Assembly (NCBI GenBank): GCA_963642885.1
Contig: CAVIJI010000009.1
Location: 1-64,000 of the forward strand
DNA length: 64,000 nt
Direction of reading: 5' to 3'
Source: UMGS1696 sp963642885
GTDB lineage: Bacteria; Bacillota; Clostridia; Oscillospirales; CAG-272
Shown here: piece by piece, positions 44,169 to 53,178 of the stretch
How the letters are laid out: every line of letters begins with the position of its first letter
Numbering within the stretch: position 1 is the first letter of the stretch
Notes under the pieces: generated by a model
The model's database searches: none
Told to the model about the DNA's origin: nothing
Seen by the model: the letters and a program-made list of their open reading frames with translations, nothing else
Program-made: the position numbers and the translations under genes

Positions 44169-45617
44169 ATGGCAAAATTCGACCCGAAATCCCTCAAGGC
44201 GGAGGAATTCATCAATCACGAGGAAATCCTCGAAACATTGAAGTACGCGGAGGAAAACAAAAACAACGCTGAGCTCATCGACAGCCTGCTCGAGAAAGCG
44301 AAGCCGAGAAAAACAGAAAAAGGCGTTCACTGCGAAGGCCTGACGCATCGCGAGGCATCCGTGCTTCTCGCGTGCGAGCTGCCCGATAAAATCGAGAAAA
44401 TGTACAGGCTCGCGGAGGAGATTAAGCTTGCGTTCTACGGTAACAGAATCGTAATGTTCGCGCCTCTTTACCTGTCCAATTATTGTGTGAACGGATGTGT
44501 ATATTGTCCGTATCATATGAAGAATAAGCATATAGCGAGAATAAAGCTTTCACAGGAAGATATCAAAAAAGAAATCATCGCGCTTCAGGATATGGGCCAC
44601 AAACGTCTGGCAATCGAAGCGGGTGAGGATCCCGTGCATAATCCTATCGAATATATTCTCGATTCGATTCATACTATATACTCGGTCCATCATAAAAACG
44701 GCGATATACGCAGAGTAAACGTCAATATCGCCGCGACAACGGTGGAAAATTACAGAAAGCTCAAGGAAGCGGGAATAGGTACGTACATTTTATTCCAGGA
44801 AACGTACCATAAGGAGAGTTATTTACAGCTGCATCCGACAGGACCGAAGCATGATTACGACTATCATACCGAAGCTATGGACAGAGCCATGGAGGGCGGT
44901 ATAGACGACGTAGGACTCGGAGTATTATTCGGACTCGAAATGTACAAATATGAATTCGCCGGACTTCTCATGCATGCGGAGCACCTTGAAGCCGTACACG
45001 GAGTCGGCCCTCACACAATCAGCGTGCCGAGAGTCAAGAGAGCGGACGATATAGATCCCAATGTGTTCGACAACGGCATATCGGATGATATATTCCTCAA
45101 GATTATCGCATGTATAAGAATAGCGGTTCCGTATACGGGAATGATAATTTCCACAAGAGAAAGCGAAGCCGTGCGCGAAAAGGCTTTGCAGGTCGGCATT
45201 TCGCAGATCAGCGGCGCATCGCGTACATCTGTCGGCGGATATACGGAAGAAGAACGTCCGCATGACTCCGAGCAGTTTGATGTTTCCGACCAGCGTTCAC
45301 TTGATGAAGTGGTTGAATGGCTTATGGAGATGGGCTTTATTCCGTCATTCTGTACCGCTTGTTATCGTGAAGGAAGAACGGGAGACCGCTTCATGAGCCT
45401 ATGTAAAACAGGTCAGATACAGAACTGCTGTCACCCCAACGCTCTTATGACTCTCACGGAGTATTTGGTCGACTATGCATCTGATGACACAAAGAAAACC
45501 GGATACGAGCTCATTGAGCGTGAACTTGAAAAAATCCCGAATGAAAAGGTCAGAAGAATAGCCGCAGAACATATAGAGGACATAAAAAATTCGGGCAAGA
45601 GAGATTTCAGATTTTAA
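44169..45617 (+). CDS. hydG: [FeFe]-hydrogenase H-cluster radical SAM maturase HydG (tyrosine lyase)
   Basis: 482 residues. The radical SAM motif CVNGCVYC (Cys106, Cys110, Cys113) is followed by PYH. A ThiH-like core follows, and the C-terminal auxiliary cluster motif CTAC with a third Cys 22 residues later (near FMSLCKTGQIQNCC) is specific to HydG. It cleaves tyrosine to give CO and cyanide on iron for the hydrogenase cofactor. The start has AAAGAAAGGAT before ATG. It lies 16 bases before hydF. Confidence 0.96.
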   Translation: MAKFDPKSLKAEEFINHEEILETLKYAEENKNNAELIDSLLEKAKPRKTEKGVHCEGLTHREASVLLACELPDKIEKMYRLAEEIKLAFYGNRIVMFAPLYLSNYCVNGCVYCPYHMKNKHIARIKLSQEDIKKEIIALQDMGHKRLAIEAGEDPVHNPIEYILDSIHTIYSVHHKNGDIRRVNVNIAATTVENYRKLKEAGIGTYILFQETYHKESYLQLHPTGPKHDYDYHTEAMDRAMEGGIDDVGLGVLFGLEMYKYEFAGLLMHAEHLEAVHGVGPHTISVPRVKRADDIDPNVFDNGISDDIFLKIIACIRIAVPYTGMIISTRESEAVREKALQVGISQISGASRTSVGGYTEEERPHDSEQFDVSDQRSLDEVVEWLMEMGFIPSFCTACYREGRTGDRFMSLCKTGQIQNCCHPNALMTLTEYLVDYASDDTKKTGYELIERELEKIPNEKVRRIAAEHIEDIKNSGKRDFRF

Positions 45618-45633
45618 TTAAGGGAGGAAAAAT

Positions 45634-46830
45634 ATGAGCTTGAACAGCACACCGTCGGCTAACCGTATTCACATAGGTTTTTTCGGATGCAGAAATGCAG
45701 GCAAATCAAGTCTGGTAAATGCGGTAACGGGACAGGAGCTCGCCGTGGTGTCTGATGTAAAGGGAACAACTACGGACCCTATATCGAAAGCAATGGAGCT
45801 TTTGCCTCTCGGACCGGTTGTAATAATAGATACACCCGGATATGACGACGAAGGCTCGCTCGGTGAAAAGCGTGTCAGACGAACAAAACAGACACTCAAT
45901 AAAACCGATATAGCGGTTCTGGTGATTGACGGAAGATGCGGAATGAACCGTTTCGATTTCGAATTGCTTAATATTATAAAAGAGAAAAAAATACCGTATA
46001 TTATAGCATATAACAAATCAGACAACGGAGAGCCCGTCGCGGTTATAGACGGAGAAAACTGTATTTCCGTCAGTGCTCGGAGCGGGGCAAACGTCAATGA
46101 GCTTAAAGAGCGGCTCGGAAAGCTGATGCCGGAGGATGACGGCAAAACACTTATCGACGGCATTATGTCAAGCGGAGATACCGCGGTACTTGTGATTCCG
46201 ATAGATGAAGCCGCGCCGAAGGGCAGGCTTATTCTCCCGCAGCAGCAGGTTATACGTGATATACTGGATATAGGCGGCTGTGCGGTCGCGGTAAAGGAAA
46301 CCGAGCTTGAGAGAGCCTTGGACAGACTCAAGGATAAGCCGAGAGTGGTTATAACCGACAGTCAGGCTTTTGCTTATGTTTCGAGGATTGTTCCCGAGGA
46401 TATACCGCTGACATCGTTCTCCATACTCATGGCAAGATACAAGGGATTCCTCGAAACCGCATATGACGGAGTTCGCGCCATAGACAAGCTGTGTGACGGA
46501 GACACGGTTCTCATAGCGGAAGGCTGTACTCACCACAGACAATGCGGAGATATAGGAAGCGTTAAAATACCTCGTTGGCTTGCGGCACATACCGATAAAG
46601 ATATAAAAATAAAAACCTGCTCCGGCACCGAATTTCCCGAGGATCTCACGCCGTATGCCGCTGTTATACACTGCGGCGGATGTATGCTCAGTGAAAAAGA
46701 AGTGCGGTACAGAATGAAATGTGCCGTGGATTACGGAATACCGTTCACCAATTACGGTATATTTATAGCTTATGTTACGGGTATTCTCGAGCGAAGCGTG
46801 AAAATGATACCTGAGCTGCGGAATAAATAA
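45634..46830 (+). CDS. hydF: [FeFe]-hydrogenase H-cluster maturation GTPase HydF
   Basis: 398 residues. N-terminal GTPase: GCRNAGKSS (P-loop, residues 18-26), switch threonine in KGTTTDP, DTPGYDD, and YNKSDNG (NKxD). The C-terminal iron-sulfur part has CTHH...CGDIG and HCGGC, the CxH-xn-HCxxC ligand set of HydF. It is the scaffold that assembles the di-iron subcluster and delivers it to HydA. TAAGGGAGG precedes the ATG. It is the last gene of the hyd group; no hydrogenase structural gene is in the window. Confidence 0.96.
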   Translation: MSLNSTPSANRIHIGFFGCRNAGKSSLVNAVTGQELAVVSDVKGTTTDPISKAMELLPLGPVVIIDTPGYDDEGSLGEKRVRRTKQTLNKTDIAVLVIDGRCGMNRFDFELLNIIKEKKIPYIIAYNKSDNGEPVAVIDGENCISVSARSGANVNELKERLGKLMPEDDGKTLIDGIMSSGDTAVLVIPIDEAAPKGRLILPQQQVIRDILDIGGCAVAVKETELERALDRLKDKPRVVITDSQAFAYVSRIVPEDIPLTSFSILMARYKGFLETAYDGVRAIDKLCDGDTVLIAEGCTHHRQCGDIGSVKIPRWLAAHTDKDIKIKTCSGTEFPEDLTPYAAVIHCGGCMLSEKEVRYRMKCAVDYGIPFTNYGIFIAYVTGILERSVKMIPELRNK

Positions 46831-46834
46831 ACCG

Positions 46835-46875
46835 AAAAAACGTATGTCATCTCGAAAGAACGACATACGTTTTTG
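46835..46875. terminator. Bidirectional terminator after hydF
   Basis: AAAACGTATGTC (46837-46848) pairs with GACATACGTTTT (46862-46873). T-runs lie on both strands, so it serves hydF and the convergent DtxR-family gene. Confidence 0.9.
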
Positions 46876-46881
46876 TTTTGT

Positions 46882-47250
46882 TTATTGTTTGCTTTTTAAA
46901 TGATTCTTGATTGCATCGAATGTCTCATCACTGATTATATGCTCTATTTTACAAGCGTCGTGTGCGGCAATCTCGGGCTCGACACCGAGTCTTACGAGAC
47001 AATCCGTCAGGATGGTGTGCCGTTCGTAAATTTTAGAGGATATTTCCTCGCCTGCGTCCGTAAGCTCGATAAAACCTTCTCTGTCGACCGTTATATATCC
47101 GCCGTCCTTAAGAAGACCGACGGCACGGCTGACGCTCGGCTTTGAAAAATTCATGTATTCGCTTACATCAATCGAACGCACGCCGCCCCCTTTTTTGCTT
47201 AATATATATATAGTTTCAAGATACATTTCGCCAGATTCCTGTAATGCCAT
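46882..47250 (-). CDS. DtxR/MntR-family metal-dependent transcriptional regulator
   Basis: 122 residues. The N-terminal winged helix has ESGEMYLETIYILS, SIDVSEYMNFSKPSVSRAVGLLK (recognition helix) and GYITVDREGFIELTDAG. The dimerisation/metal-binding helix region has RHTILTDCLVRLGV and AHDACKIEHIISDE, with candidate ligands Cys, Glu and His as in MntR/IdeR. It lacks an SH3-like third domain, so it resembles MntR in size. It senses Mn2+ or Fe2+ and represses or activates metal transport genes; none are adjacent. CGAGGGG precedes the ATG. A palindrome at the predicted start (47280-47299) suggests autoregulation. Confidence 0.9.
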   Translation of the reverse strand: MALQESGEMYLETIYILSKKGGGVRSIDVSEYMNFSKPSVSRAVGLLKDGGYITVDREGFIELTDAGEEISSKIYERHTILTDCLVRLGVEPEIAAHDACKIEHIISDETFDAIKNHLKSKQ

Positions 47251-47279
47251 AAACCCCTCGTGTATAAGTCCGAATAATA

Positions 47280-47299
47280 TACAAAATTCACATTTTGTA
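47280..47299. promoter_or_regulatory. Palindrome at the transcription start of the DtxR-family gene
   Basis: TACAAAAT-TCAC-ATTTTGTA is a perfect 8+8 dyad that begins 3 bases after the -10 of the dtxR-type promoter, covering the start site. Good operator candidate, most simply for autoregulation. Confidence 0.6.
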
Positions 47300-47301
47300 A
47301 T

Positions 47302-47330
47302 ATTGTATCATGAATTTTTTAAAAATTCAA
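47302..47330 (-). promoter_or_regulatory. Promoter of the DtxR-family gene
   Basis: On the minus strand TTGAAT (47330-47325), 17-base spacer, TACAAT (47307-47302). Confidence 0.7.
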
Positions 47331-47415
47331 CAGCTATTTATGTCGTATTATGCAATGCATGTGTTTTCGGCATATAAAAGTGATTAAACAGATATTTATA
47401 TGCGGGGAACATCTA

Positions 47416-47444
47416 TTTACAAACGGCAAAATACATGCTATAAT
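47416..47444 (+). promoter_or_regulatory. Promoter of the DUF951 gene
   Basis: TTTACA (47416-47421), 17-base spacer, TATAAT (47439-47444), about 45 bases before the coding start. Confidence 0.7.
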
Positions 47445-47488
47445 AATAACATGATCGTTATACAATCGGGGAATTGTCGGAGTCGAAA

Positions 47489-47686
47489 ATGAATATTCCG
47501 AAATTTGACACAGGAGACAAGCTGGAACTCAAAAAAAAGCATCCGTGCGGTTCGAATTGCTTCACGGTTTTAAGGTGCGGAAGCGACGTCAGAATAATAT
47601 GCGACGGCTGCGGGAGAGACATGACATTGCCGCGTGAAAAAATCGAAAAAGCAATAAAAAAGGTTATTAAAATTACGGCAGAATAA
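47489..47686 (+). CDS. DUF951 family protein
   Basis: 65 residues, the usual size. The pattern DKLELKKKHPCGSNCFTVLR then RIICDGCGRDMTLPREKIEK fits DUF951, a small basic protein of Bacillota. The HPCG and CDGCGR segments suggest a zinc-ribbon-like fold, perhaps binding nucleic acid; the function is not known. The ATG at 47489 has CGGAG seven bases upstream; an in-frame TTG at 47474 would precede that. It is likely co-transcribed with the YfhO gene that follows after 56 bases. Confidence 0.85.
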   Translation: MNIPKFDTGDKLELKKKHPCGSNCFTVLRCGSDVRIICDGCGRDMTLPREKIEKAIKKVIKITAE

Positions 47687-47742
47687 TAAAAGCTTTATAT
47701 CGCATACGTTTATTCGGATTTTTTAACACAGAGGATAGATAA

Positions 47743-50586
47743 ATGACTGATTCTAAAACCATCAATCTTACGGAGTCTGATGAAGACCGTAAATACAGAG
47801 ACAGAAAGGCACTGTATTTTTCTTTTGTCGCGGCTATGGCGGGCATGTTTTTGATTTACTGCTTCCTCAGGGTGTATCCGTTCGGAAATAATTCCGTTCT
47901 TGTTCTTGACCTGAACGCACAGTACATATATTATTTCGAGCAGCTGAGAAGTATACTTACCGAAGGCAAATCCATTATCTACACCTTCGAGCGTGCCGCG
48001 GGCGGAGAGTTTATGGGTATGTTCGCCTATTACCTGTCAAGCCCTTTTTCGTTGATTGTGGCGTTATTTCCCAAGCAATCGATAACAGAGGCAATGTTTA
48101 CCATTCTCGTACTCAAGACAGGATGTGCGGGGCTTTCCTTCTCGTATCTTCTTACGAAAAAATACGATATGGGAATAATTCCACGCGTAATGTTTTCGAC
48201 AATGTACGCACTGTGCTCATACGCTGTCGTAATGCAGCATAACGTAATGTGGATGGACAATGTCATCGTATTTCCGCTGCTTCTTCTTGCGATAGACGAG
48301 CTTATATCGAAAGGCCGATTCAAGCTTTATGTTATTTCGCTTGTTTATTCGATAATGTCGAATTTTTACATCGGCTACATGACATGTCTGTTTGTGTTTA
48401 TTTGGTTCTTTGTCAGATATTTCATGCTTTCGCGTGATGAAAGAAATCCCCGAAAGGTTAAATTACATTTTATCAAAACGCTTGTGAGAATCGGATTGTT
48501 TTCACTTCTTGCCGTTATGATTTCCGCCGTTATCATACTTCCCGTTTATTATTCTCTCGGATTCGGCAAGCTTGAATTTTCGACTCCGAATTATACCCCA
48601 AAGCAGCTGTTCGATTTTGCCGATTTGCTTACAAAAGCATTTTTCGGTTCATACGATACTGTCAGACCGAGTGGTATGCCTTTCTATTATTGCGGTACTC
48701 TTACGCTTATTTTGGCTCCGCTTTACTTTTTCTGTGATAAAATACCGACCGGAAAGAAAATCGGTATGGCAATTATCATGCTGATTCTTATCGCAAGCTT
48801 CAATTTCAGTATTTTCGATATAATCTGGCACGGAATGCAGAGACCTAACTGGCTTAACGCAAGATTTTCGTATATGTTCTCGGCTTTAATGACTCTTATG
48901 GCTGTGAATGTATTTATCAATCTAAAAAATATAGGAGCAAAAGCATTTACCTGTTCCGCTGTCGCATGGTGTGCGCTGCTTGTTGTGCTGGCGAAAATCG
49001 GATACGACAATCTACCGGATTTCCAGTGTGTCTGGGTGGGAATATTCCTGTTTGTGCTGTTTTCAGCTATTGTGCCGTCGTATATCCGTTACTCTAATCG
49101 TGTGTGTTCGGCTGTTTTGTGCGGCGTGGTGCTTGCGGAGGCTGTCGGAAACGGCGTTGTCATGTTGTACGCTTTGGACAGTGATGTATCGTATTCGAAA
49201 CGCAGCTCATACAGGCAGATGATCGACACGTATGAGCCCGCGGCCGATACGTTCCTTACAAAGACAGGTGACGAATTTTATCGGGCGGAAAAGCTCGTGC
49301 ACCGCAAAAAGAACGATAACTTCGCTTTGGGCATAAAGGGAATGTCGAATTCCACGTCTACTCTTAATGCGAGAACGGTAAAACTTCTGAGTCAGTTCGG
49401 ATATGCTTCAATGTCGCATTGGACGATGTATGCGGGAGCCACAGCCGTTACGGATGCGCTTTTTGATATAAAATATGTTATGGCGGACGAATCGGACGAC
49501 AAGCCCGTTATGAACTACATTCATGATTTATACGAAATATACGATTCAACCGATGATGACATAGATATATACGAAAATCCGTATGCTCTTTCGATTGCGT
49601 ACTCTGTCAATGCCGATACACTCGATTATGACAAGGCGCAGAATGAAGACGCGTATGTCGACGACAAATATGTTGATCCGTTTACATACATGGATCAGCT
49701 TCTCTCAAAAATGGTCGGACACGATGTTGACATATGGACTAAGGTAGATGTAAAGGAAACATCGGAAAGCGGATGCAGTGTAACATTCGCAACGGGACAC
49801 AGAGGCTACGAGAAGGACGGTGACGATACTGCCAAGGTGACATATATACTCGATATCGAATCAAGCAAAGCCGTTTATGCCTATTTCCCGTCCGAATATC
49901 CGAGAGATGCGGAGCTTAAGCTTGACGGAAAGAAGCTGTGTAAATATTTTGACGGTGAGGATTTTTCCATACGTGAACTTGGTAAATTCAATATAGGTGA
50001 TGAGGCGAAGGTAGAACTGGTGCTGAAGGAGGATGAGATGTATATCAAATCCGGCTGTTCGTATTTCTGGTATTTCGACGAGGAACAGTTTGTCGATGTG
50101 ATTTCGGAATTGAAAGACGGCGTGATGGATGCGCATTCCGAGAAAGATGACAGAATATACGGAAGCATTAACGTTCCCGAGGGAGACGAGGCTGTCTTCA
50201 CGACAATACCATATGACGACGGTTGGAAGGTATATGTCGACGGCGAAGAAGTCGAAAAGAAAGCTGTACTCAACGAATCGCTGATAGCGTTTGATATCAC
50301 ACCGGGAGAGCACGAGCTTGTGTTCGAATACAGACCCGATTGCGTAAAATACGGACTCATATTTACATTTACCGGCATTGCGATATTTGTTGTTTTATGT
50401 GTTGCCGAGTATGTGTGCGGGAAAAGAAGAATGACAGAGACGGCAGCTGTTATCGCGGAAGACGACACCGAGGTAATACCCGATGAAGAGGTGTTCGAAA
50501 ACGCCGAGAGCACGTCGGAAAACGAAAGCGATACGGAAGCTGTCGGCGAAGAAAATGAGACAGATACCGAGGTGAGTGAAGAATGA
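47743..50586 (+). CDS. YfhO-family integral membrane protein
   Basis: 947 residues. About a dozen membrane helices lie in the N-terminal ~470 residues. These begin FVAAMAGMFLIYCFLRVYPFG and include the early motif VLVLDLNAQYIYYFEQLR characteristic of YfhO. A large extracytoplasmic part follows, then one last helix (YGLIFTFTGIAIFVVLCVAEY) and an acidic Glu/Asp-rich tail. Family members are GT-C-like and in some Bacillota glycosylate lipoteichoic acid or other surface polymers; the exact role here is inferred. CAGAGGATAG precedes the ATG. Its stop overlaps the ruvA start. Confidence 0.88.
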   Translation: MTDSKTINLTESDEDRKYRDRKALYFSFVAAMAGMFLIYCFLRVYPFGNNSVLVLDLNAQYIYYFEQLRSILTEGKSIIYTFERAAGGEFMGMFAYYLSSPFSLIVALFPKQSITEAMFTILVLKTGCAGLSFSYLLTKKYDMGIIPRVMFSTMYALCSYAVVMQHNVMWMDNVIVFPLLLLAIDELISKGRFKLYVISLVYSIMSNFYIGYMTCLFVFIWFFVRYFMLSRDERNPRKVKLHFIKTLVRIGLFSLLAVMISAVIILPVYYSLGFGKLEFSTPNYTPKQLFDFADLLTKAFFGSYDTVRPSGMPFYYCGTLTLILAPLYFFCDKIPTGKKIGMAIIMLILIASFNFSIFDIIWHGMQRPNWLNARFSYMFSALMTLMAVNVFINLKNIGAKAFTCSAVAWCALLVVLAKIGYDNLPDFQCVWVGIFLFVLFSAIVPSYIRYSNRVCSAVLCGVVLAEAVGNGVVMLYALDSDVSYSKRSSYRQMIDTYEPAADTFLTKTGDEFYRAEKLVHRKKNDNFALGIKGMSNSTSTLNARTVKLLSQFGYASMSHWTMYAGATAVTDALFDIKYVMADESDDKPVMNYIHDLYEIYDSTDDDIDIYENPYALSIAYSVNADTLDYDKAQNEDAYVDDKYVDPFTYMDQLLSKMVGHDVDIWTKVDVKETSESGCSVTFATGHRGYEKDGDDTAKVTYILDIESSKAVYAYFPSEYPRDAELKLDGKKLCKYFDGEDFSIRELGKFNIGDEAKVELVLKEDEMYIKSGCSYFWYFDEEQFVDVISELKDGVMDAHSEKDDRIYGSINVPEGDEAVFTTIPYDDGWKVYVDGEEVEKKAVLNESLIAFDITPGEHELVFEYRPDCVKYGLIFTFTGIAIFVVLCVAEYVCGKRRMTETAAVIAEDDTEVIPDEEVFENAESTSENESDTEAVGEENETDTEVSEE

Positions 50587-51236
50587 TAGAAACTCTGTAT
50601 GGCAGGATATTCGAAATGGATGCTGCGGCTTGCAGCATAATAATGGAATGCTCGGGTGTGGGATATCATGTAACGGTAACCGCAAACACACTTTCACATC
50701 TCCCGTCACCGAAGCTGTCGGGAGACGGAAACGAATGTGTAGGTGATCCCGTTCGTATATTTACGCACATGGCAGTTAAAGAGGACGGAGTCGAGTTATA
50801 CGGATTTTATTCACGAGAGGAGCTGACGATGTTTCGCTTGTTGATATCCGTATCGGGAATAGGCCCGAAGGCAGCAATGTCGGTTCTGTCCATGTTCACA
50901 CCCAAGGGACTTTGTACTGCCGTAGCATCGGAGGATGTGAAGGGAATATCACGTGCACCCGGTATAGGCTCAAAAACAGCCGCGAGAATCGCGCTTGAGC
51001 TGAAGGACAAAATTAAAAAGACATTTCCGGAGTACTGCTCGCTCAGCGGAGGGGATGCCGAGGAAGTTCCCGCTGTTGTACAGGCTTCGGGAGGCAAGCT
51101 CGATGATGCACGCGACGCACTTGCGGTTCTCGGCTACTCACGTTCGGAGATAGCCGCGGCGATGAAGAATATTGATACCGCACTTCCTCTTGAGGATATC
51201 ATCAAGAATGCACTTTCAGCATTGATGAAAAACTGA
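50583..51236 (+). CDS. ruvA: Holliday junction branch migration protein RuvA
   Basis: 217 residues (usual ~200). The N-terminal OB-fold begins MIETLYGRIFEMDAAACSII. The two helix-hairpin-helix motifs are in LLISVSGIGPKAAMSVLS and SRAPGIGSKTAARIALELK. The C-terminal domain III (DDARDALAVLGYSRSEIAAAM) contacts RuvB. RuvA tetramers hold the junction while RuvB pumps DNA. The ATG overlaps the previous stop (ATGA). ruvB follows after 31 bases; ruvC is not adjacent. Confidence 0.97.
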   Translation: MIETLYGRIFEMDAAACSIIMECSGVGYHVTVTANTLSHLPSPKLSGDGNECVGDPVRIFTHMAVKEDGVELYGFYSREELTMFRLLISVSGIGPKAAMSVLSMFTPKGLCTAVASEDVKGISRAPGIGSKTAARIALELKDKIKKTFPEYCSLSGGDAEEVPAVVQASGGKLDDARDALAVLGYSRSEIAAAMKNIDTALPLEDIIKNALSALMKN

Positions 51237-51267
51237 GGAATGAACGGAATAACGGAAGGATATCGAT

Positions 51268-52350
51268 ATGGACGAAAACGAATTTGACTTCGAAAGCCGA
51301 ATAATGTCGTCGAGCTACGACCCACAGGAGACAGAAAACGAAAACACACTCCGCCCGCAGACACTTGACGAATATATCGGACAGGAAAAAGCCAAAGTTA
51401 ATTTAAAAATTATAATGGAAGCGGCAAAGCTGAGAGGGGAACAGATTGACCACGTGCTTCTGTACGGTCCTCCCGGACTCGGTAAGACTACCCTTTCCGC
51501 TATTATAGCATCCGAAATGGGGGTAAACCTCAGAATTACCTCAGGACCCGCGATTGAAAAGAAGGGAGACCTTGTTGCCCTTCTCGCAGGACTGCAGGAG
51601 GGAGACGTGCTTTTTATAGATGAAATACACCGCCTTCCGAGAACCATGGAGGAAATTCTGTATCCCGCTATGGAGGACTATGCTATTGATATAATCATAG
51701 GCAAAGGCCCTGCTGCGAGAAGCGTACACCTCTCCCTCGCGCATTTTACGCTTATCGGAGCTACTACGCGTGCGGGACAGCTTTCTACACCGCTCAGAGA
51801 TCGTTTCGGCATTCAGATGAGACTTGAGTTGTACAATCCGAGTGAGCTTGCGACAATAGTGAAGCGTTCCGCGGGGATACTCGATGTTCCGATTGATGAA
51901 GACGGTGCAATGGAAATCGCATCACGTTCGCGAGGAACACCTCGAATAGCAAACAGATTGCTCAAAAGAGTGAGAGACTATTCTCAGGTTATGAGTGACG
52001 GCAGGATAAACCTCGATGTTGCACGAAAAGCACTTGATATGCTTGAAATAGACGAGCTCGGGCTTGATAAAACCGACAGACATCTGCTTGAAACGATAAT
52101 TCGTTTCTACAACGGCGGCCCCGTAGGACTTGAAGCTCTTGCGGCGACCATAGGTGAAGAAGCGACAACTCTCGAGGATGTATGTGAACCGTATCTGCTG
52201 CAGATAGGATTTCTTGCGAGAACACTGCGCGGAAGAATGGTAACTCAGCTCGGCTACGAACACCTCGGCATACCTTATTCAAAGCAGGTCGAGCGTGAAG
52301 AAATTAACGAACAGATTTCTTTCAGTGAAGAGACCGATGACACAAACTGA
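51268..52350 (+). CDS. ruvB: Holliday junction DNA helicase RuvB
   Basis: 360-residue AAA+ motor. Seen: RPQTLDEYIGQEKAK, Walker A GPPGLGKTT (residues 67-75), Walker B LFIDEIHRLPR, sensor IGATTRAGQLSTPLRDRFG with the arginine finger, and the C-terminal winged helix with PYLLQIGFLARTLRGRM. It drives branch migration with RuvA in recombinational repair. ACGGAAGGAT precedes the ATG. No LexA box is visible before ruvA; the operon begins upstream with the YfhO or DUF951 gene. Confidence 0.98.
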   Translation: MDENEFDFESRIMSSSYDPQETENENTLRPQTLDEYIGQEKAKVNLKIIMEAAKLRGEQIDHVLLYGPPGLGKTTLSAIIASEMGVNLRITSGPAIEKKGDLVALLAGLQEGDVLFIDEIHRLPRTMEEILYPAMEDYAIDIIIGKGPAARSVHLSLAHFTLIGATTRAGQLSTPLRDRFGIQMRLELYNPSELATIVKRSAGILDVPIDEDGAMEIASRSRGTPRIANRLLKRVRDYSQVMSDGRINLDVARKALDMLEIDELGLDKTDRHLLETIIRFYNGGPVGLEALAATIGEEATTLEDVCEPYLLQIGFLARTLRGRMVTQLGYEHLGIPYSKQVEREEINEQISFSEETDDTN

Positions 52351-52404
52351 AAGAAAAATGTATTTCCGCGAGAGAATGTGCATTTGTTAATCGGCTGTAT
52401 ACGT

Positions 52405-52445
52405 AAAACGGCACCACCGCATAAAAGCGGAGATGCCGTTTTTTT
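52405..52445. terminator. Bidirectional terminator after ruvB
   Basis: AAAACGGCA (52405-52413) pairs with TGCCGTTTT (52434-52442), with inner CCGC/GCGG, followed by T on both strands. Shared with the convergent glycosylase gene. Confidence 0.9.
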
Positions 52446-52993
52446 CAGTCTTTCTCAAGGTAAGCCTTGATTTTTTTCATGTCGAAATACATATCTTTCT
52501 TTTTTGAGGGATCTCTCAGAAGCGCGGCTGGGTGATAAACCGCCGTCATTGCGAACGCACCTTTTTTTATTATGATACCATGCTCGCGCGTTATTTTGAA
52601 ATCGGGTTTGATTAACCGCATTGCGGATATTCTGCCGAGACATACTATTATTTCGGGCCGTATAAGCTTGACCTGTTCGCGAAGAAATCCGATGCATGCA
52701 TCACCTTCCTCCGGAAGCGGATCGCGGTTGTGCGGAGGACGGCATTTTAATATATTGGCGATATAAACGTCATCACGCAGTATTCCTACTGCGTCAAGAT
52801 ATTTGTCGAGAAGCTGTCCCGCGGCTCCGACAAAAGGTATACCCTGTATATCCTCCTGTTCACCGGGGGCTTCTCCCACGAACATCAGGCGGGCATTACG
52901 GTTGCCGCAGCCGAACACGGTATTTGTTTTGGTTTTGCCGAGAGGACATTTATCGCACATACAGCACTGTTCGAATAGTTGTTCCCAAGTCAT
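52445..52993 (-). CDS. Uracil-DNA glycosylase, family 4 (iron-sulfur type)
   Basis: 182 residues. Motif 1 FVGEAPGEQEDIQGIPFVG holds the catalytic region of family 4. NILKCRPPHNRDP is the conserved segment, and VYHPAALLR is motif 2. Cysteines CDKC near the N-terminus and a pair further on (GDACIGFL, IIVCLGRI) bind a [4Fe-4S] cluster. It removes uracil from DNA, starting base excision repair. The ATG at 52993 has AGGAT nine bases upstream; an in-frame ATG at 53011 would lie before this site. Single gene, convergent with ruvB. Confidence 0.93.
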   Translation of the reverse strand: MTWEQLFEQCCMCDKCPLGKTKTNTVFGCGNRNARLMFVGEAPGEQEDIQGIPFVGAAGQLLDKYLDAVGILRDDVYIANILKCRPPHNRDPLPEEGDACIGFLREQVKLIRPEIIVCLGRISAMRLIKPDFKITREHGIIIKKGAFAMTAVYHPAALLRDPSKKKDMYFDMKKIKAYLEKD

Positions 52994-53072
52994 TCTCACA
53001 CATCCTAACATAAATCACATTTAAAATAACTTTATAGCACGGAAATAATGTGAAAGCGCGATAAAGTCTGCC

Positions 53073-53101
53073 TTGACTGTTGTCTTTCGACATGATATAA
53101 T
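53073..53101 (+). promoter_or_regulatory. Promoter of the PfkB kinase operon
   Basis: TTGACT (53073-53078), 17-base spacer, TATAAT (53096-53101). Leader of about 70 bases. Confidence 0.65.
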
Positions 53102-53178
53102 ATATCATAATTAATTATAAAGTAAATGACGGCTTCTGTCAAGTACAATCGAATTGCGGTTGTATGAAAGGATGTATC

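Noticed and set aside
42583..46830. Complete hydrogenase operon
   Set aside because: Only maturation genes and the small regulator are present; no HydA-type H-cluster protein is encoded in the window.
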